64,000 nt of DNA from Fontivita pretiosa. Lineage in GTDB: Bacteria > Planctomycetota > Phycisphaerae > Tepidisphaerales > Tepidisphaeraceae. Under the pieces are notes generated by a model. The model did not search any database and had not been told where the DNA came from. It was given only the letters and a program-made list of their open reading frames with translations. Both the position numbers and the translations under genes were made by a program. Each line of letters opens with the position of its first letter. The first letter of the stretch is position 1. The DNA lies in the NCBI RefSeq assembly GCF_050410795.1, contig NZ_CP191258.1, positions 62,001 to 126,000 of the forward strand. The letters run 5' to 3'. Shown in pieces: positions 17,568-26,368 of this stretch.

Positions 17568-18977
17568 ATGCCAGAAGAAACGCAGTTCGATCTTGTCGTG
17601 ATCGGTGCCGGGCCCGGAGGATACGTGGCGGCGATCCGCGCGGCGCAGCTTGGGATGAAGGTGGCGTGCGTCGAACGTCAGTATCTGGGAGGAACCTGCC
17701 TGAACGTCGGATGCATTCCCAGCAAGGCGCTGCTGGATTCGTCCGAAAAGTACTACGCGGCGAAAACCCGGCTTGCGCGGCACGGGATCGACGTCGGCGA
17801 TGTGAAGCTCGATTTGCCCCGAATGATCGCGCGGAAGGAACAGGTGGTAAAAGCGCTGACCGGCGGCGTGGGGATGCTGTTCCGCAAGAACAGGATCGAG
17901 CATGTTGTCGGTCATGGGAAGATCACCGCGCCCGATACCGTTGAAGTCACCGCCGCCGGCGGAAGCCCGCGGTTGCTCAAGACCAGGAGAATCCTGATCG
18001 CGGCAGGCTCAGCTCCCATCGAGCTTCCCGCCTTGAAGTTCGACGGCCAGCACATCCTCTCCAGCACGGAAGTGCTCAACCTGAACGAAGTGCCCAGTCG
18101 CATGATCGTCGTCGGGGCGGGATACATCGGGCTGGAGATGGCGTCGGTGTGGAGCCGGCTGGGCAGCGACGTGCTGGTGCTGGAGTTTCTGGATCGCTGC
18201 CTGCCGCCCAGCGACGCCGAGATGGCGCTGGCGCTTCAGAAACTGTTGGAGAAACAGGGACTGAAGTTCCGGTTCAGGACGATCGCCCAGAGCGCGACGG
18301 TTGAGAATGGGAAGGTGAAGCTGACGTGGAAGAGCGGCGATGAATCAGGGGTTGAAGAGGTGGACAAGGTTCTCGTGTGCGTCGGGCGCAGACCGGTCAG
18401 CGACAACCTGGGGCTGGAGCAGTTGAACGTGAAGAAGGATGCGAAGGGGTATATCGTCGTCAACGAGCGGTTTGAGACGAACGTGCCCGGCGTGTTCGCG
18501 ATCGGCGACGTGATAGGCGGGATCATGCTGGCACACAAGGCGGAAGAGGAAGGCATCGCCGCGGTGGAGATGATGGCCGGCAAGCCGGGCCACGTGAACT
18601 ATCACTGCTGCCCGGCGGTGGTGTACACCCATCCGGAGCTGGCGCAGGTTGGATACACCGAAGAGGAAGCGACCCGCGCCGCCGGACGCAATGGAATCAG
18701 GGTGGGCAAATTCCCGTTCATCGCCAATGGTCGGGCCAGAGGGATGGACGAAACCGACGGCTTCGTGAAAGTGATCGCGGATGCGAAGACCGACCGGCTG
18801 CTGGGCGTGCACATCCTGGCCGCCCACGCCAGCGACATGATCGCCGAAGCCGTGGTGGCGATGGAGTTCGGCGGCAGCAGCGAGGACTTGGCGCGCAGCT
18901 TCCACGCCCATCCGACGCTGCCCGAGGCGTTGAAGGAAGCGGCGCTGGCGGTGGAGAAACGGGCGATTCACATTTGA
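17568..18977 (+). CDS. lpdA: Dihydrolipoamide dehydrogenase (E3)
   Basis: This is the FAD flavoprotein that reoxidises dihydrolipoamide with NAD for the 2-oxoacid dehydrogenase complexes and the glycine cleavage system. The FAD-binding GAGPGG is at 13-18. The redox-active disulfide is Cys44/Cys49 in GGTCLNVGCIPSK. The NAD-binding site is VVGAGYIGLEMA, a second FAD contact is FAIGDV, and the C-terminal His-Glu pair is in HAHPTLPEALKEA. The length is 469 aa. The frame extends to 17520, but the added residues are not conserved and ATG 17568 follows a TACAAT box. It completes the sucA-sucB-lpdA set. Confidence 0.97.
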   Translation: MPEETQFDLVVIGAGPGGYVAAIRAAQLGMKVACVERQYLGGTCLNVGCIPSKALLDSSEKYYAAKTRLARHGIDVGDVKLDLPRMIARKEQVVKALTGGVGMLFRKNRIEHVVGHGKITAPDTVEVTAAGGSPRLLKTRRILIAAGSAPIELPALKFDGQHILSSTEVLNLNEVPSRMIVVGAGYIGLEMASVWSRLGSDVLVLEFLDRCLPPSDAEMALALQKLLEKQGLKFRFRTIAQSATVENGKVKLTWKSGDESGVEEVDKVLVCVGRRPVSDNLGLEQLNVKKDAKGYIVVNERFETNVPGVFAIGDVIGGIMLAHKAEEEGIAAVEMMAGKPGHVNYHCCPAVVYTHPELAQVGYTEEEATRAAGRNGIRVGKFPFIANGRARGMDETDGFVKVIADAKTDRLLGVHILAAHASDMIAEAVVAMEFGGSSEDLARSFHAHPTLPEALKEAALAVEKRAIHI

Positions 18978-19273
18978 GGGCCGGACACGTCGAAGCAAGC
19001 CCAGCCGCCAAGGTCGCGAAGCAGCGCGAAGTCTTCGGGAAAGAGCTGTTGCGGTGACCACGCCAGCTTCGTGATCATCACGGTTTCGCGGTTGTTCTGT
19101 ACTCAGATCCTGCAATGACACACCACTCCCACCCTTGCGCGCGTATTTCGGCATCCGGCACCTGATTTGCACCCCTTGCATGCGTCGAAGCGCACATGCC
19201 CGGCAATGTCCGATGCGACAGATGAGACCGCCGGGCAAGCCGTTTTGACGTGAACTCATGCACGGAGGTCACA

Positions 19274-19816
19274 ATGGCAGCGACTCAGCGTGCGCTGGTG
19301 GCGGTGTTTGACGATCGGCTTGCCGCGGAACGCGCGGTGCGCGACCTCGAGGCGGCGGGATTCGACGAAGGCACTATCGGCTTTGCCCTGCGCGGCTCGG
19401 ACGTTACCCGAGGCGGAATGATCACTGACGCGACGGGAACCAAGGATGCGCGCGGCGCGGTGGCGGGAGCGGCGACGGGAGCGGTCGTCGGTGGGGTTCT
19501 GGCGGCGGCGGCGTCCGTGCTGCTGCCGGGGGTCGGGCCGGTGGTGGCGGGTGGAATCCTGGCCAGCTTCTTCGGCGGCGCGGTCGCCGGCACTGCCGTC
19601 GGCGGAATCCTGGGCGCGCTGGTGGGGCTGGGAGTCTCAGAACAGGAGGCAGCGTACTACGAGCAGATGTTTCATTCGGGCAAGGCGATCGTGGCCGTCA
19701 AGCCCGGCAAGCGCGCCGCCGAGGCAGCACAGATCCTGTGTCGTCACGGCGGCTATGAGATGCACCATCGTCCGGTCAGCCCCGTGCCTACGGAAGGCCC
19801 CTTCAGCCAGCCATAA
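19274..19816 (+). CDS. YflT/GsiB-style stress-type protein with glycine-zipper segment
   Basis: This is a 180 aa protein of unknown biochemical role. Residues 4-45 look like the ferredoxin-like alpha/beta domain of general stress proteins (ALVAVFDDRLAAERAVRDLE then GFDEGTIGFALRG). Residues about 60-125 are a Gly/Ala-rich hydrophobic block (AGAATGAVVGGVLAAAAS and AGTAVGGILGALVGLG), a glycine-zipper likely to sit in or on a membrane. The C-terminal part (KAIVAVKPGKRAAEAAQIL) repeats the first domain's strand-helix pattern. GGAGG is five bases before ATG 19274, which fixes the start. It lies next to another membrane-anchored, envelope-type protein, suggesting a shared stress role. This is inferred. 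Confidence 0.7.
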   Translation: MAATQRALVAVFDDRLAAERAVRDLEAAGFDEGTIGFALRGSDVTRGGMITDATGTKDARGAVAGAATGAVVGGVLAAAASVLLPGVGPVVAGGILASFFGGAVAGTAVGGILGALVGLGVSEQEAAYYEQMFHSGKAIVAVKPGKRAAEAAQILCRHGGYEMHHRPVSPVPTEGPFSQP

Positions 19817-20095
19817 GGCACTGGGCGATGCCCTTGAGAGGATCGCAGCTCATGCATCCACAACTGGCGATTTGTCACGCTCAGGCACTGAGCCAACCTG
19901 AAGACGGTCGGCAGTCGGCCCGACTCGCGGAGGTGCTGTTGCGCATTTTCGATCTGGTCAGCGATTGCGCGGCGGGGGTATGCTCAGGGATCAAATGGAT
20001 GGGCCAGCGCGCGGTCGTGACGTTGTGGCCGCGCTGCGCGGTCCGGGCGTCGGCGAACAGGGACGCGCTGACCTGTAGCCGCATAGGAGATACAT

Positions 20096-21079
20096 ATGAA
20101 ACGAGCCTTCGAAGACGGCGTTGCGCTGCTGCTTGGAGCCGGGCTGGGTATGGCGGCGATGTATCTGCTGGATCCGCAAAGCGGTGCTCGGCGAAGACGC
20201 CGGATCGGGCGCCGCGCCAGCGAGCTGCTCAGCGACACTTCCCACTCACTGTCGCGGGGCACACAACAGGTGCTCTCGAGAATCTCCGGCGGGTTCAGCG
20301 GAGTGTCCGACAGCGACCGCGGCATCGCCCGCCGGATGCGGCGCTGGTCGGCGGCGGCGATGAGCGAGCCAACCGCCGCAGCCTCGCGGTGGGTGCGAGG
20401 CACCACCCAGGCGGCCAGCGAGCAATACCGCAAGCTGCCGAGCATGCGCGAGCTGCGTCGCCTGATGCAGGAGACGATTCGCCAGAGTCTGCCGGCCTTG
20501 AGCAGTTGGCGTGGGCGGGAGAGGCGATGGACGCATGACCAGAGCGGGTCGGGAAGGTATCGGGCGGCCTCGGGGATCGGCGGCGCGATCGGATTGATCG
20601 CGCTTGGGGCAGGGATGGCGTATCTGTTCGATCCGCAGCAGGGTCGGGCGCGAAGGGCATACCTTCGCGACAAGCTCATCTCGTTCGCCAACGACACCAG
20701 CGAGTTTGTGCGCCGAAGCGGACGGCACCTGTCGAATCGAATTCAGGGCAGCGTCGCCGAAGGACGGGGCTGGTTCGGCCATGAGCAGGTTGACGACGAA
20801 CAACTTGCCGAGCGGGTGCGGTCTGCGATCGGGCGGGCCGGGGTGTCGTCGAGCCAGGTGCAGGTTTCGGCCAGCCACGGTCACGTCACGCTGCGTGGCT
20901 CGTTGCCGCGGGATCAGATCAAGGCCGTTGCGACCACGGCGTACCGGGTGCGCGGGGTGCGTAGCATCGATTGTCAGATCACACCCGCGGAGCCGGGAGA
21001 TGTCGTGGGACGATCGCAGACGACGACAGGCGGATCACCGAGCCAAGGGCCGAGCGCGCCGCAGCCGACGTTGATGTGA
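20096..21079 (+). CDS. BON-domain protein with two YLxDPxxG-RR anchors
   Basis: This is a 327 aa protein of unknown function. A hydrophobic stretch followed by DP-x-x-G and a basic run occurs twice: MYLLDPQSGARRRR at 22-35 and MAYLFDPQQGRARR at 174-187. Each looks like a short membrane anchor with a positively charged cytoplasmic stop, similar to YtxH-type proteins. A BON domain (about 237-295, LAERVRSAIGRAG to GVRSIDCQI), thought to bind phospholipid or peptidoglycan interfaces, follows. The tail is Gln/Ser/Pro-rich. AGGAG lies seven bases before the ATG. It converges on the glycosyltransferase gene. A role in envelope stress is likely but unproven. Confidence 0.72.
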   Translation: MKRAFEDGVALLLGAGLGMAAMYLLDPQSGARRRRRIGRRASELLSDTSHSLSRGTQQVLSRISGGFSGVSDSDRGIARRMRRWSAAAMSEPTAAASRWVRGTTQAASEQYRKLPSMRELRRLMQETIRQSLPALSSWRGRERRWTHDQSGSGRYRAASGIGGAIGLIALGAGMAYLFDPQQGRARRAYLRDKLISFANDTSEFVRRSGRHLSNRIQGSVAEGRGWFGHEQVDDEQLAERVRSAIGRAGVSSSQVQVSASHGHVTLRGSLPRDQIKAVATTAYRVRGVRSIDCQITPAEPGDVVGRSQTTTGGSPSQGPSAPQPTLM

Positions 21080-21121
21080 GCGCGTGAACCATGCCGGCCG
21101 GACACCTGAACGCCGGACGGC

Positions 21122-22708
21122 TCATGTCCCCATGATGCCGGCGGATTCTGTCGGATCGGATTCTCCGGATGCGAGCAGCGCCTGTTCCGCGTCTGCCTCC
21201 TGTTGCATCCGCCACAGCACGTAGACCGAGCTGAAGCCCACGTAAAAGTACCCGCCGGCGAAGATGCACAGGAACGGAATGGTGCCCTGCCCGAATCGAT
21301 ACCACAGGCTGATCCAGATGCACACCGCCATGTAGCAGCCGAAGGCGATTTCGATGATTGGCAGGGCCAGGCGATGGAAGGTGAAAACCCTGGCGGGTCG
21401 ATAGGTGGTGTTGTTCGCGGCGCCGGTATGCCCGTACTTTGGCGTGCGGACAAACTCGCTGGGCTTCCGCTTGATCGCGCTCCAGATGGCCTCGAAGACG
21501 GCTTTGGTGTTGTTCAGGCTGATCCCCACGCCCAGCGCCATGAGGAACGGCAGGTACAGCAGCGACTTCCATCCGACGCGGCGTCCGAACAGCTCACGCT
21601 GCCCGAAAACGAAGAACGTGCTGGCCGAGCAGGTCGCGAGGATGAACAGGCTGATGGAAAAGACGTAATGTCCCCAGGTGTGGGCCTTGAACGGGGCGAA
21701 GTAATTGAAGAACGTGGGATACATCAGCAGCGTGAGGATCACCATCAGCGGGTAGACCAGCGTGTTGGTAAGGTGGAAGAACGCCTCGGTCTTGATGCCG
21801 TAGCTCAGGTGCTTGCTGCGGAGGATTCGCGGCAGCAGCTTTATCGCCGTCTGCATCGAGCCTTTGGTCCATCGATGCGCCTGCTGCTTGAAGCTGATCA
21901 TTTCCGGGGGCAGTTCGGCCGGGGCGCAGAACTGAGGCAGGTAGACGAACTGCCAGCCCTTGAGCTGGGCGCGGTAGCTGAGGTCCAGGTCTTCGGTGAG
22001 GGTGTCATGCTGCCAGCCGCCGGCATCCTCGATGGTGGCGCGTCGCCACACGCCGGCCGTGCCGTTGAAGTGCATGAACCGTCCGGAGCGATTGCGGGCG
22101 GTGTGCTCGATGACGAAGTGCCCGTCGAGGAAGATGGCCTGGCTCTTGGTCAGCAGTGATGCATCGCGATTGAGGTGATCCCAGCGGACCTGAACCATGC
22201 CGATTTTTTCGTCGGTGAAGTAGTGGACGACGTTGAGCAGGATGTCGCGTGGGGGCAGGAAATCGGCGTCGAAGATGGCGATGAACTCGCCGCTGGCCTG
22301 TTTGAGGCCCTCGGCCAGCGCGCCGGCCTTGTAGCCTTCGCGGTTGGTGCGATGAATGTACTTGATGGGGTGCCCTTTGGCGGCCATCTCCTGGCAAGCC
22401 TTGCGGGCGATCTCGGCGGAGTGGTCGGTGCTGTCGTCAAGAACCTGTATTTCCAGCAGTTCACGCGGGTAGTCGATCTGGCAGGAGGCCTTGATGATCC
22501 GCTCGGCGACCAGGTCCTCGTTGTACATGGGCAACTGGACCGTGACCCGCGGAAGCTGCTCGAAACGTCCCTTGGGCGTGTAGACCTTGTTGCGATGCTT
22601 GAGGTACAGGTACACCAGCATATAGCGGTGGAAGCCATAAATTGCCACAGCCAGCAGGATGGCCACGTAGCTGACAATCCCAGCGTTGTGTAGTAGGTGC
22701 TCCCACAT
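21122..22708 (-). CDS. Cellulose-synthase-like family 2 glycosyltransferase
   Basis: This is a membrane processive-type GT2 enzyme that would polymerise or transfer a nucleotide sugar at the inner face of the membrane. An N-terminal helix (about 10-35) precedes the GT-A domain. Catalytic motifs are DDSTD (91-95), DAD (147-149), TED (238-240, the catalytic base) and QQAHRW (275-280), equal to the D, DxD, D, QxxRW signature of processive synthases. Four or more helices follow (about 300-430 and 460-500). The length is 528 aa. There is no PilZ domain, so no direct c-di-GMP control is visible. No partner synthase subunit is adjacent, and the product could be a glucan or a glycolipid. Confidence 0.9.
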   Translation of the reverse strand: MWEHLLHNAGIVSYVAILLAVAIYGFHRYMLVYLYLKHRNKVYTPKGRFEQLPRVTVQLPMYNEDLVAERIIKASCQIDYPRELLEIQVLDDSTDHSAEIARKACQEMAAKGHPIKYIHRTNREGYKAGALAEGLKQASGEFIAIFDADFLPPRDILLNVVHYFTDEKIGMVQVRWDHLNRDASLLTKSQAIFLDGHFVIEHTARNRSGRFMHFNGTAGVWRRATIEDAGGWQHDTLTEDLDLSYRAQLKGWQFVYLPQFCAPAELPPEMISFKQQAHRWTKGSMQTAIKLLPRILRSKHLSYGIKTEAFFHLTNTLVYPLMVILTLLMYPTFFNYFAPFKAHTWGHYVFSISLFILATCSASTFFVFGQRELFGRRVGWKSLLYLPFLMALGVGISLNNTKAVFEAIWSAIKRKPSEFVRTPKYGHTGAANNTTYRPARVFTFHRLALPIIEIAFGCYMAVCIWISLWYRFGQGTIPFLCIFAGGYFYVGFSSVYVLWRMQQEADAEQALLASGESDPTESAGIMGT

Positions 22709-23251
22709 AGATGAATCATTTCGATTTAGCCCTCGCGATCATGCGCGAGGTATGCTTCGGTTTCCCTGTATGATCTACCCATGAGGGGCCAATCCGTGGC
22801 AGCGGTGCCCTGCCCCTGGTATATGCGGGCACCGCCTGGGGCTATTTCATCCCGCCTGATATTCGCCATCGTATCAGACGCATCCACCCCGCTCTGGGTC
22901 CACCGCGAGTTTGCCGCCGCAGCCGACCGGCGGGCAGATCACGGATGTGTTCATGGTGCTGACTCTGATGAAGCCATGCAAACGCAGTGCAATCGTTTAT
23001 TCTTGCCAGATTCGGCGATTGTACGGGCAAGCGTCAGAAACTGTCAATAAGCTGCGTCTGTGACGACACTTACCACAGTTCCGGCCACAAGTTGCGCGTT
23101 GGCGCCAGGTTGTCGGCGCACAACCACGCCCCGACACGCCGCACCATGCAACCAAAGGCGCCGGCGACGCGGAGACTGACGGTAGTATCTGCTGTGGCCA
23201 GCGGAGTTGGGAACGGCAAAACGCCCCGGGGCTCAGATCAAGGTCGCCCGG
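22709..23251. other. Intergenic stretch between the glycosyltransferase and RNase R genes
   Basis: This 543-base gap is mostly unexplained. A perfect 7-bp stem (CCTCGCG/CGCGAGG, loop of six) is at 22731-22750, just upstream of the glycosyltransferase start, and could be an operator or leader hairpin. The rest has short arginine-rich frames without homology or ribosome binding sites. The rnr stop lies at the far edge with no T-run terminator visible. Confidence 0.45.
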
Positions 23252-25648
23252 CTACCTCCGCCGCCGTGGGGGTCGACGGCGGCGCGAGCCGCCGCCTCGC
23301 ACCCCCGCGTGTCCGCGGGCACGTGGCCCGTGTTTGGCCTTGTGCTTGGCTTTCACGTGCGGATGGGGTGGGGCTGGCTTGTGCGGCGCGGCGCCATGGC
23401 GCGGCAGAATCTGGCGAACCGACAGGTCCAGCTCGCGACGCGGCAGATCCACCTTGACCACGATCACCCTGGCGACATCCCCGATCCCGATCCGTTGCCC
23501 GGTCCGTTGCCCTCGGATTCGCCCGGCTTGCTCGTCCACCTCCCACCAGTCATCCAGCAGGTCCTCGTATCGGATCAATCCGTCGATCAGCCAGTTGGTA
23601 AGCTGCACGAAGATGCCGAAGTTGGTGATCCCGGTCACCACGCCTGTGAACTCATCGCCGATGTGTTTGCTGAGCAGTTCCAGCAGCTTGACGCGGCGAA
23701 GCTCCTGCTCGGCATCTTCAGACCGCCGCTCGGTGAAGCTCAGGTGTCGCCCCAACTCGAGCAACTCCTTCTCGTCTGGAACATCTTCCAGAATCACCTT
23801 GCCCTTGCGGCCGCCCTTGACTCGGCCCACCGGACCATCGCTGAAGCGCGCATCGATGGCGTGAAAGTAGGCGTCGAGCAGTCGGTGGATCGTCAGGTCG
23901 GCGTATCGGCGAATGGGGCTGGTGAAGTGGCAGTAATGCTCGCTGGCCAGTGCGTAGTGACCGATGGGCAATGGCGAATACTCGGCCCGCGTCAGGCTCT
24001 TGAGTACCGCCAAATTGATCGCGAACGCTTCAGGCTTGCCCTTGACCGACTCCAGCAATCGCTGAAGCGCGTATCGGTCGATGACCTTGGGCAGGCGATA
24101 CCCGGCGACCTCGGTAAAGTGACGCAGCCGGGTCATGTCTTCCAGATCCGGTTCGGGGTGGATTCGCCTCAGGAAAGGGACATTAAGCGAATCCAGCAGA
24201 CGGGCCACCGCCTCGTTGGCCTCCACCATGAACATCTCGATCAGCGTGTGAGTGAAGCTGGTGTCCTCCGGAACGGCATCGACAACCCGCCCGTTCTCAT
24301 CCAGGACAAGCTCCACCTCGGGCAGGTCCAGCACAAGCTGTCCCTGGGCCAGCCGGCGCTTCTGAATCCGCCGCGCCAGTGTGTTCATCTGTCCCAGCAG
24401 TTTGACGACCTGAGGCGGATAATCGCCGATGACGCGGTCGCCTTCCGGATGTGGAATGACCCCGGCGCCGTCGATAATGGCCTGGGCCTCACGGTATCGC
24501 AGTCGCTTGCTGCTTTTGATGATCGAGTTGGCAAAGCGTGTGCGTATGGGGCGCGCATCATCGTCGAAGGTGATGAACACGCTCTTGCACAGCCGCGGCA
24601 CCCCCTCCTGCAACGAACACACGCCATTGCTGAGGATCTCCGGCAACATTGGAATCACGAAGCCGGGAAAGTACGTGCTGTTGCCTCGCTGCCTGGCTTC
24701 CTGATCCAGCGCCGCGCCCTGCCTGACGAAAAACGACACGTCGGCGATGTGCACGCCAAGTTCCCAGTGCCCGTGCTCCACCTGCCGCAGGCTGATGGCG
24801 TCGTCGAAGTCCTTGGCGTCGTCCGGGTCGATGGTGCAGATCACCTGATCGGTAAGATCGAGCCGGCGACGGCGCTCACGCTCGACGTCGAACGAATCGA
24901 CCGCATGCCTCGCCTCGGCCAGCGCGCGATCGGGAAACTTTTCCGGCAGGTTGAACTGAACGATGACGCTTTTCAGATCGACGTCCTTGTCGCCTGCACG
25001 TCCAAGCACTTCGGTAATCACGCCCTGGGGCCACTGCCCGGGCTCCTGCGGATAGCTGGTGATCTCGACAACCACCTTGGTTCCGGGCCTGATGTGCCTG
25101 GAGGCGGCATCGGGCGTGAGAATCGGCTCGGTAAGGGTATTGCCGTCGGGATTGACGGCCCACTGCCCGGCGATACGTACCAGCGTTCCGGCGAAACGTT
25201 TATTGGTCCGCTCGACGATTTCGATGACGCGCCCGGTGTAGATCGTGCGTCCGTCGCGCTGCCCGCGACTGGTGATCCGGGCGCGCACGATGTCGCCAGT
25301 CAGCGCGCCGTTGTTTTCGCCGGGGGGGATGTACAGATCCTCGTGCGATTCGGGATCCAGCGGAACCACGAAGCCGAAGCCGCGACGATTGTGACGGTAG
25401 GTGCCGGTGAACTCATCGCGGCCGGTGCGCTGCGTCGGCAGCACGACGTTCCCGCCGGCCCCCAGCACCACCCGCCCCTGACGCATCAGCTCACGGAGCG
25501 CTTCGCGAAACGCCGGGTAATGTTCCTCACCGGCGACATTGAGCTGCCGGGCCAGCCTGCGCGGTCGCAGCGGGCGATACTGCTCGCTGCGCAGATGCTC
25601 GATGATCCGCTGCTGAAGTTGCTCGTGTTCGTGGTCTTGTCTGGACAT
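23252..25648 (-). CDS. rnr: Ribonuclease R (RNB-family exoribonuclease)
   Basis: This is a 3'-to-5' exoribonuclease that degrades structured RNA and helps in rRNA quality control. In order: an N-terminal winged-helix region (about 1-75), cold-shock-type OB domains, the RNB catalytic domain with its Asp cluster in TIDPDDAKDFDDAIS (about 273-287), the YADLTIHRLL region, then an S1 domain (DEFTGVVTGITNFGIFVQL). The last 50 or so residues are extremely basic (repeated Arg with Lys/His/Pro), as in enterobacterial RNase R tails that bind ribosomes. The length is 798 aa. A TAAACT box eight bases before the ATG and the absence of a Shine-Dalgarno suggest its own leaderless promoter. Confidence 0.95.
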   Translation of the reverse strand: MSRQDHEHEQLQQRIIEHLRSEQYRPLRPRRLARQLNVAGEEHYPAFREALRELMRQGRVVLGAGGNVVLPTQRTGRDEFTGTYRHNRRGFGFVVPLDPESHEDLYIPPGENNGALTGDIVRARITSRGQRDGRTIYTGRVIEIVERTNKRFAGTLVRIAGQWAVNPDGNTLTEPILTPDAASRHIRPGTKVVVEITSYPQEPGQWPQGVITEVLGRAGDKDVDLKSVIVQFNLPEKFPDRALAEARHAVDSFDVERERRRRLDLTDQVICTIDPDDAKDFDDAISLRQVEHGHWELGVHIADVSFFVRQGAALDQEARQRGNSTYFPGFVIPMLPEILSNGVCSLQEGVPRLCKSVFITFDDDARPIRTRFANSIIKSSKRLRYREAQAIIDGAGVIPHPEGDRVIGDYPPQVVKLLGQMNTLARRIQKRRLAQGQLVLDLPEVELVLDENGRVVDAVPEDTSFTHTLIEMFMVEANEAVARLLDSLNVPFLRRIHPEPDLEDMTRLRHFTEVAGYRLPKVIDRYALQRLLESVKGKPEAFAINLAVLKSLTRAEYSPLPIGHYALASEHYCHFTSPIRRYADLTIHRLLDAYFHAIDARFSDGPVGRVKGGRKGKVILEDVPDEKELLELGRHLSFTERRSEDAEQELRRVKLLELLSKHIGDEFTGVVTGITNFGIFVQLTNWLIDGLIRYEDLLDDWWEVDEQAGRIRGQRTGQRIGIGDVARVIVVKVDLPRRELDLSVRQILPRHGAAPHKPAPPHPHVKAKHKAKHGPRARGHAGVRGGGSRRRRPPRRRR

Positions 25649-25656
25649 GAAATCTC

Positions 25657-25662
25657 AGTTTA
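25657..25662 (-). promoter_or_regulatory. -10-like TAAACT box before rnr
   Basis: On the minus strand TAAACT ends eight bases before the rnr ATG, with no ribosome binding site between. It is one of the window's repeated TAnnnT-to-start arrangements. Confidence 0.4.
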
Positions 25663-25735
25663 CCCGCAATCGGGCGTGTTGGTGATTGGCAGAAAACGGG
25701 GGAACGTGAAACAGGACGGTGGCAGTGCGCGGTGC

Positions 25736-26014
25736 TCAGCCTTCCACCACGCTCTTTTCGATCGGCTCGACGGTGACGCCCTTGCTGCGCAGGAACTCCA
25801 TCGCCGCCAGCACCTCCTCCTTCTTGCCGCTCAGCAGCACCGCCATGATGCCGATCTCGTTCTGCACGCTGGCCTGGCGGATGTCGAAGACCACGTCGGG
25901 GAACTTGCGGCTCATCTGCCAGATGATCGGCTGCTCGACCTGAGCACGGGTCGGGAAGGTGAACCAGCAGCGGCGGGAATACTGTTCTGACATGTCCTTC
26001 ACTTCATCTGACAT
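25736..26014 (-). CDS. NIL-domain protein (third gene of the SAM-riboswitch operon)
   Basis: This is a 92 aa protein that is essentially a single NIL domain, the ferredoxin-like fold found at the C-terminus of methionine ABC transporter ATPases (MetN), where it senses methionine. Recognisable parts are RCWFTFPTRAQVEQPIIWQM, DIRQASVQNEIGIMAVLLSG and AAMEFLRSKGVTVEPIE. NIL domains also occur fused to ferredoxins in archaeal homocysteine synthesis. Here it follows a ThiS-like carrier and a ThrC-like enzyme under a SAM riboswitch, so it may sense methionine/SAM or help sulfur transfer. A start at Met8 (25993) is possible. An imperfect inverted repeat covers the ATG at 26014. Confidence 0.8.
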   Translation of the reverse strand: MSDEVKDMSEQYSRRCWFTFPTRAQVEQPIIWQMSRKFPDVVFDIRQASVQNEIGIMAVLLSGKKEEVLAAMEFLRSKGVTVEPIEKSVVEG

Positions 26015-26090
26015 GACAACCTGAGAAGGTGAGGGGGTGAGCAGATGAACAGAAGTTGCGTGCGGTATTTCTCACCTTGTCACCTTGTCA
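26014..26090 (-). repeat. Imperfect inverted repeat between the carrier and NIL genes
   Basis: Bases 26014-26033 and 26071-26090 are reverse complements at 17 of 20 positions, with 37 bases between. The stem would join the end of the carrier gene to the start codon region of the NIL gene, so it could affect translation or mRNA stability. Confidence 0.55.
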
Positions 26091-26368
26091 TGCGCCCCAC
26101 CCGCGATCGCCGGAACAATGCTGATCTCGTCGCCTTCTTTCACGGGCGTGTCCAGATTCTTCAGGAAACGGATGTCCTCGTCATTCAGATAGACGTTGAC
26201 GAAGCGGTTGAGTTGATTGGGGCCTTTGAACAGGCGAGTTTCGATTCCGGCGGCGGCGTTCTTGAGATTATTCAGCACTTCGCCGACGCTGGCGCCGCTG
26301 GTCTCAATCACATCGGCGCCATTGGTGTAGTTCCGCAGGGGCGAGGGGATTCGTACCTTCACGCTCAT
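26072..26368 (-). CDS. ThiS/MoaD-like sulfur carrier protein with masked diglycine
   Basis: This is a 98 aa beta-grasp protein: the strand MSVKVRIPSPLRNYTNG opens it, and FVNVYLNDEDIRFL then GDEISIVPAIAGG close the fold. Sulfur carriers of this family end in Gly-Gly, which is adenylated and converted to a thiocarboxylate. Here Gly90-Gly91 is followed by AHDKVTR, so a peptidase would have to trim seven residues before activation. Such trimming by JAMM/Mec+ peptidases is known for CysO/HcyS-type carriers. I start at ATG 26368; the longer frame has no conservation. It lies 84 bases after the ThrC-like gene, as in CysO-CysM and HcyS-type gene pairs where the carrier donates sulfide to a PLP enzyme. 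No E1 (ThiF/MoeB-like) or JAMM peptidase is in the window. Confidence 0.88.
   Translation of the reverse strand: MSVKVRIPSPLRNYTNGADVIETSGASVGEVLNNLKNAAAGIETRLFKGPNQLNRFVNVYLNDEDIRFLKNLDTPVKEGDEISIVPAIAGGAHDKVTR

Noticed and set aside
19828..20095. A frame between the stress-type and BON genes
   Set aside because: The frame continues for 440 bases through the BON gene in another phase and becomes Arg/Ala-rich. There is no start signal.
23207..25990. A 927-codon plus-strand frame opposite rnr
   Set aside because: It is antisense to the conserved RNase R gene, with shadow-type composition and no start signal.
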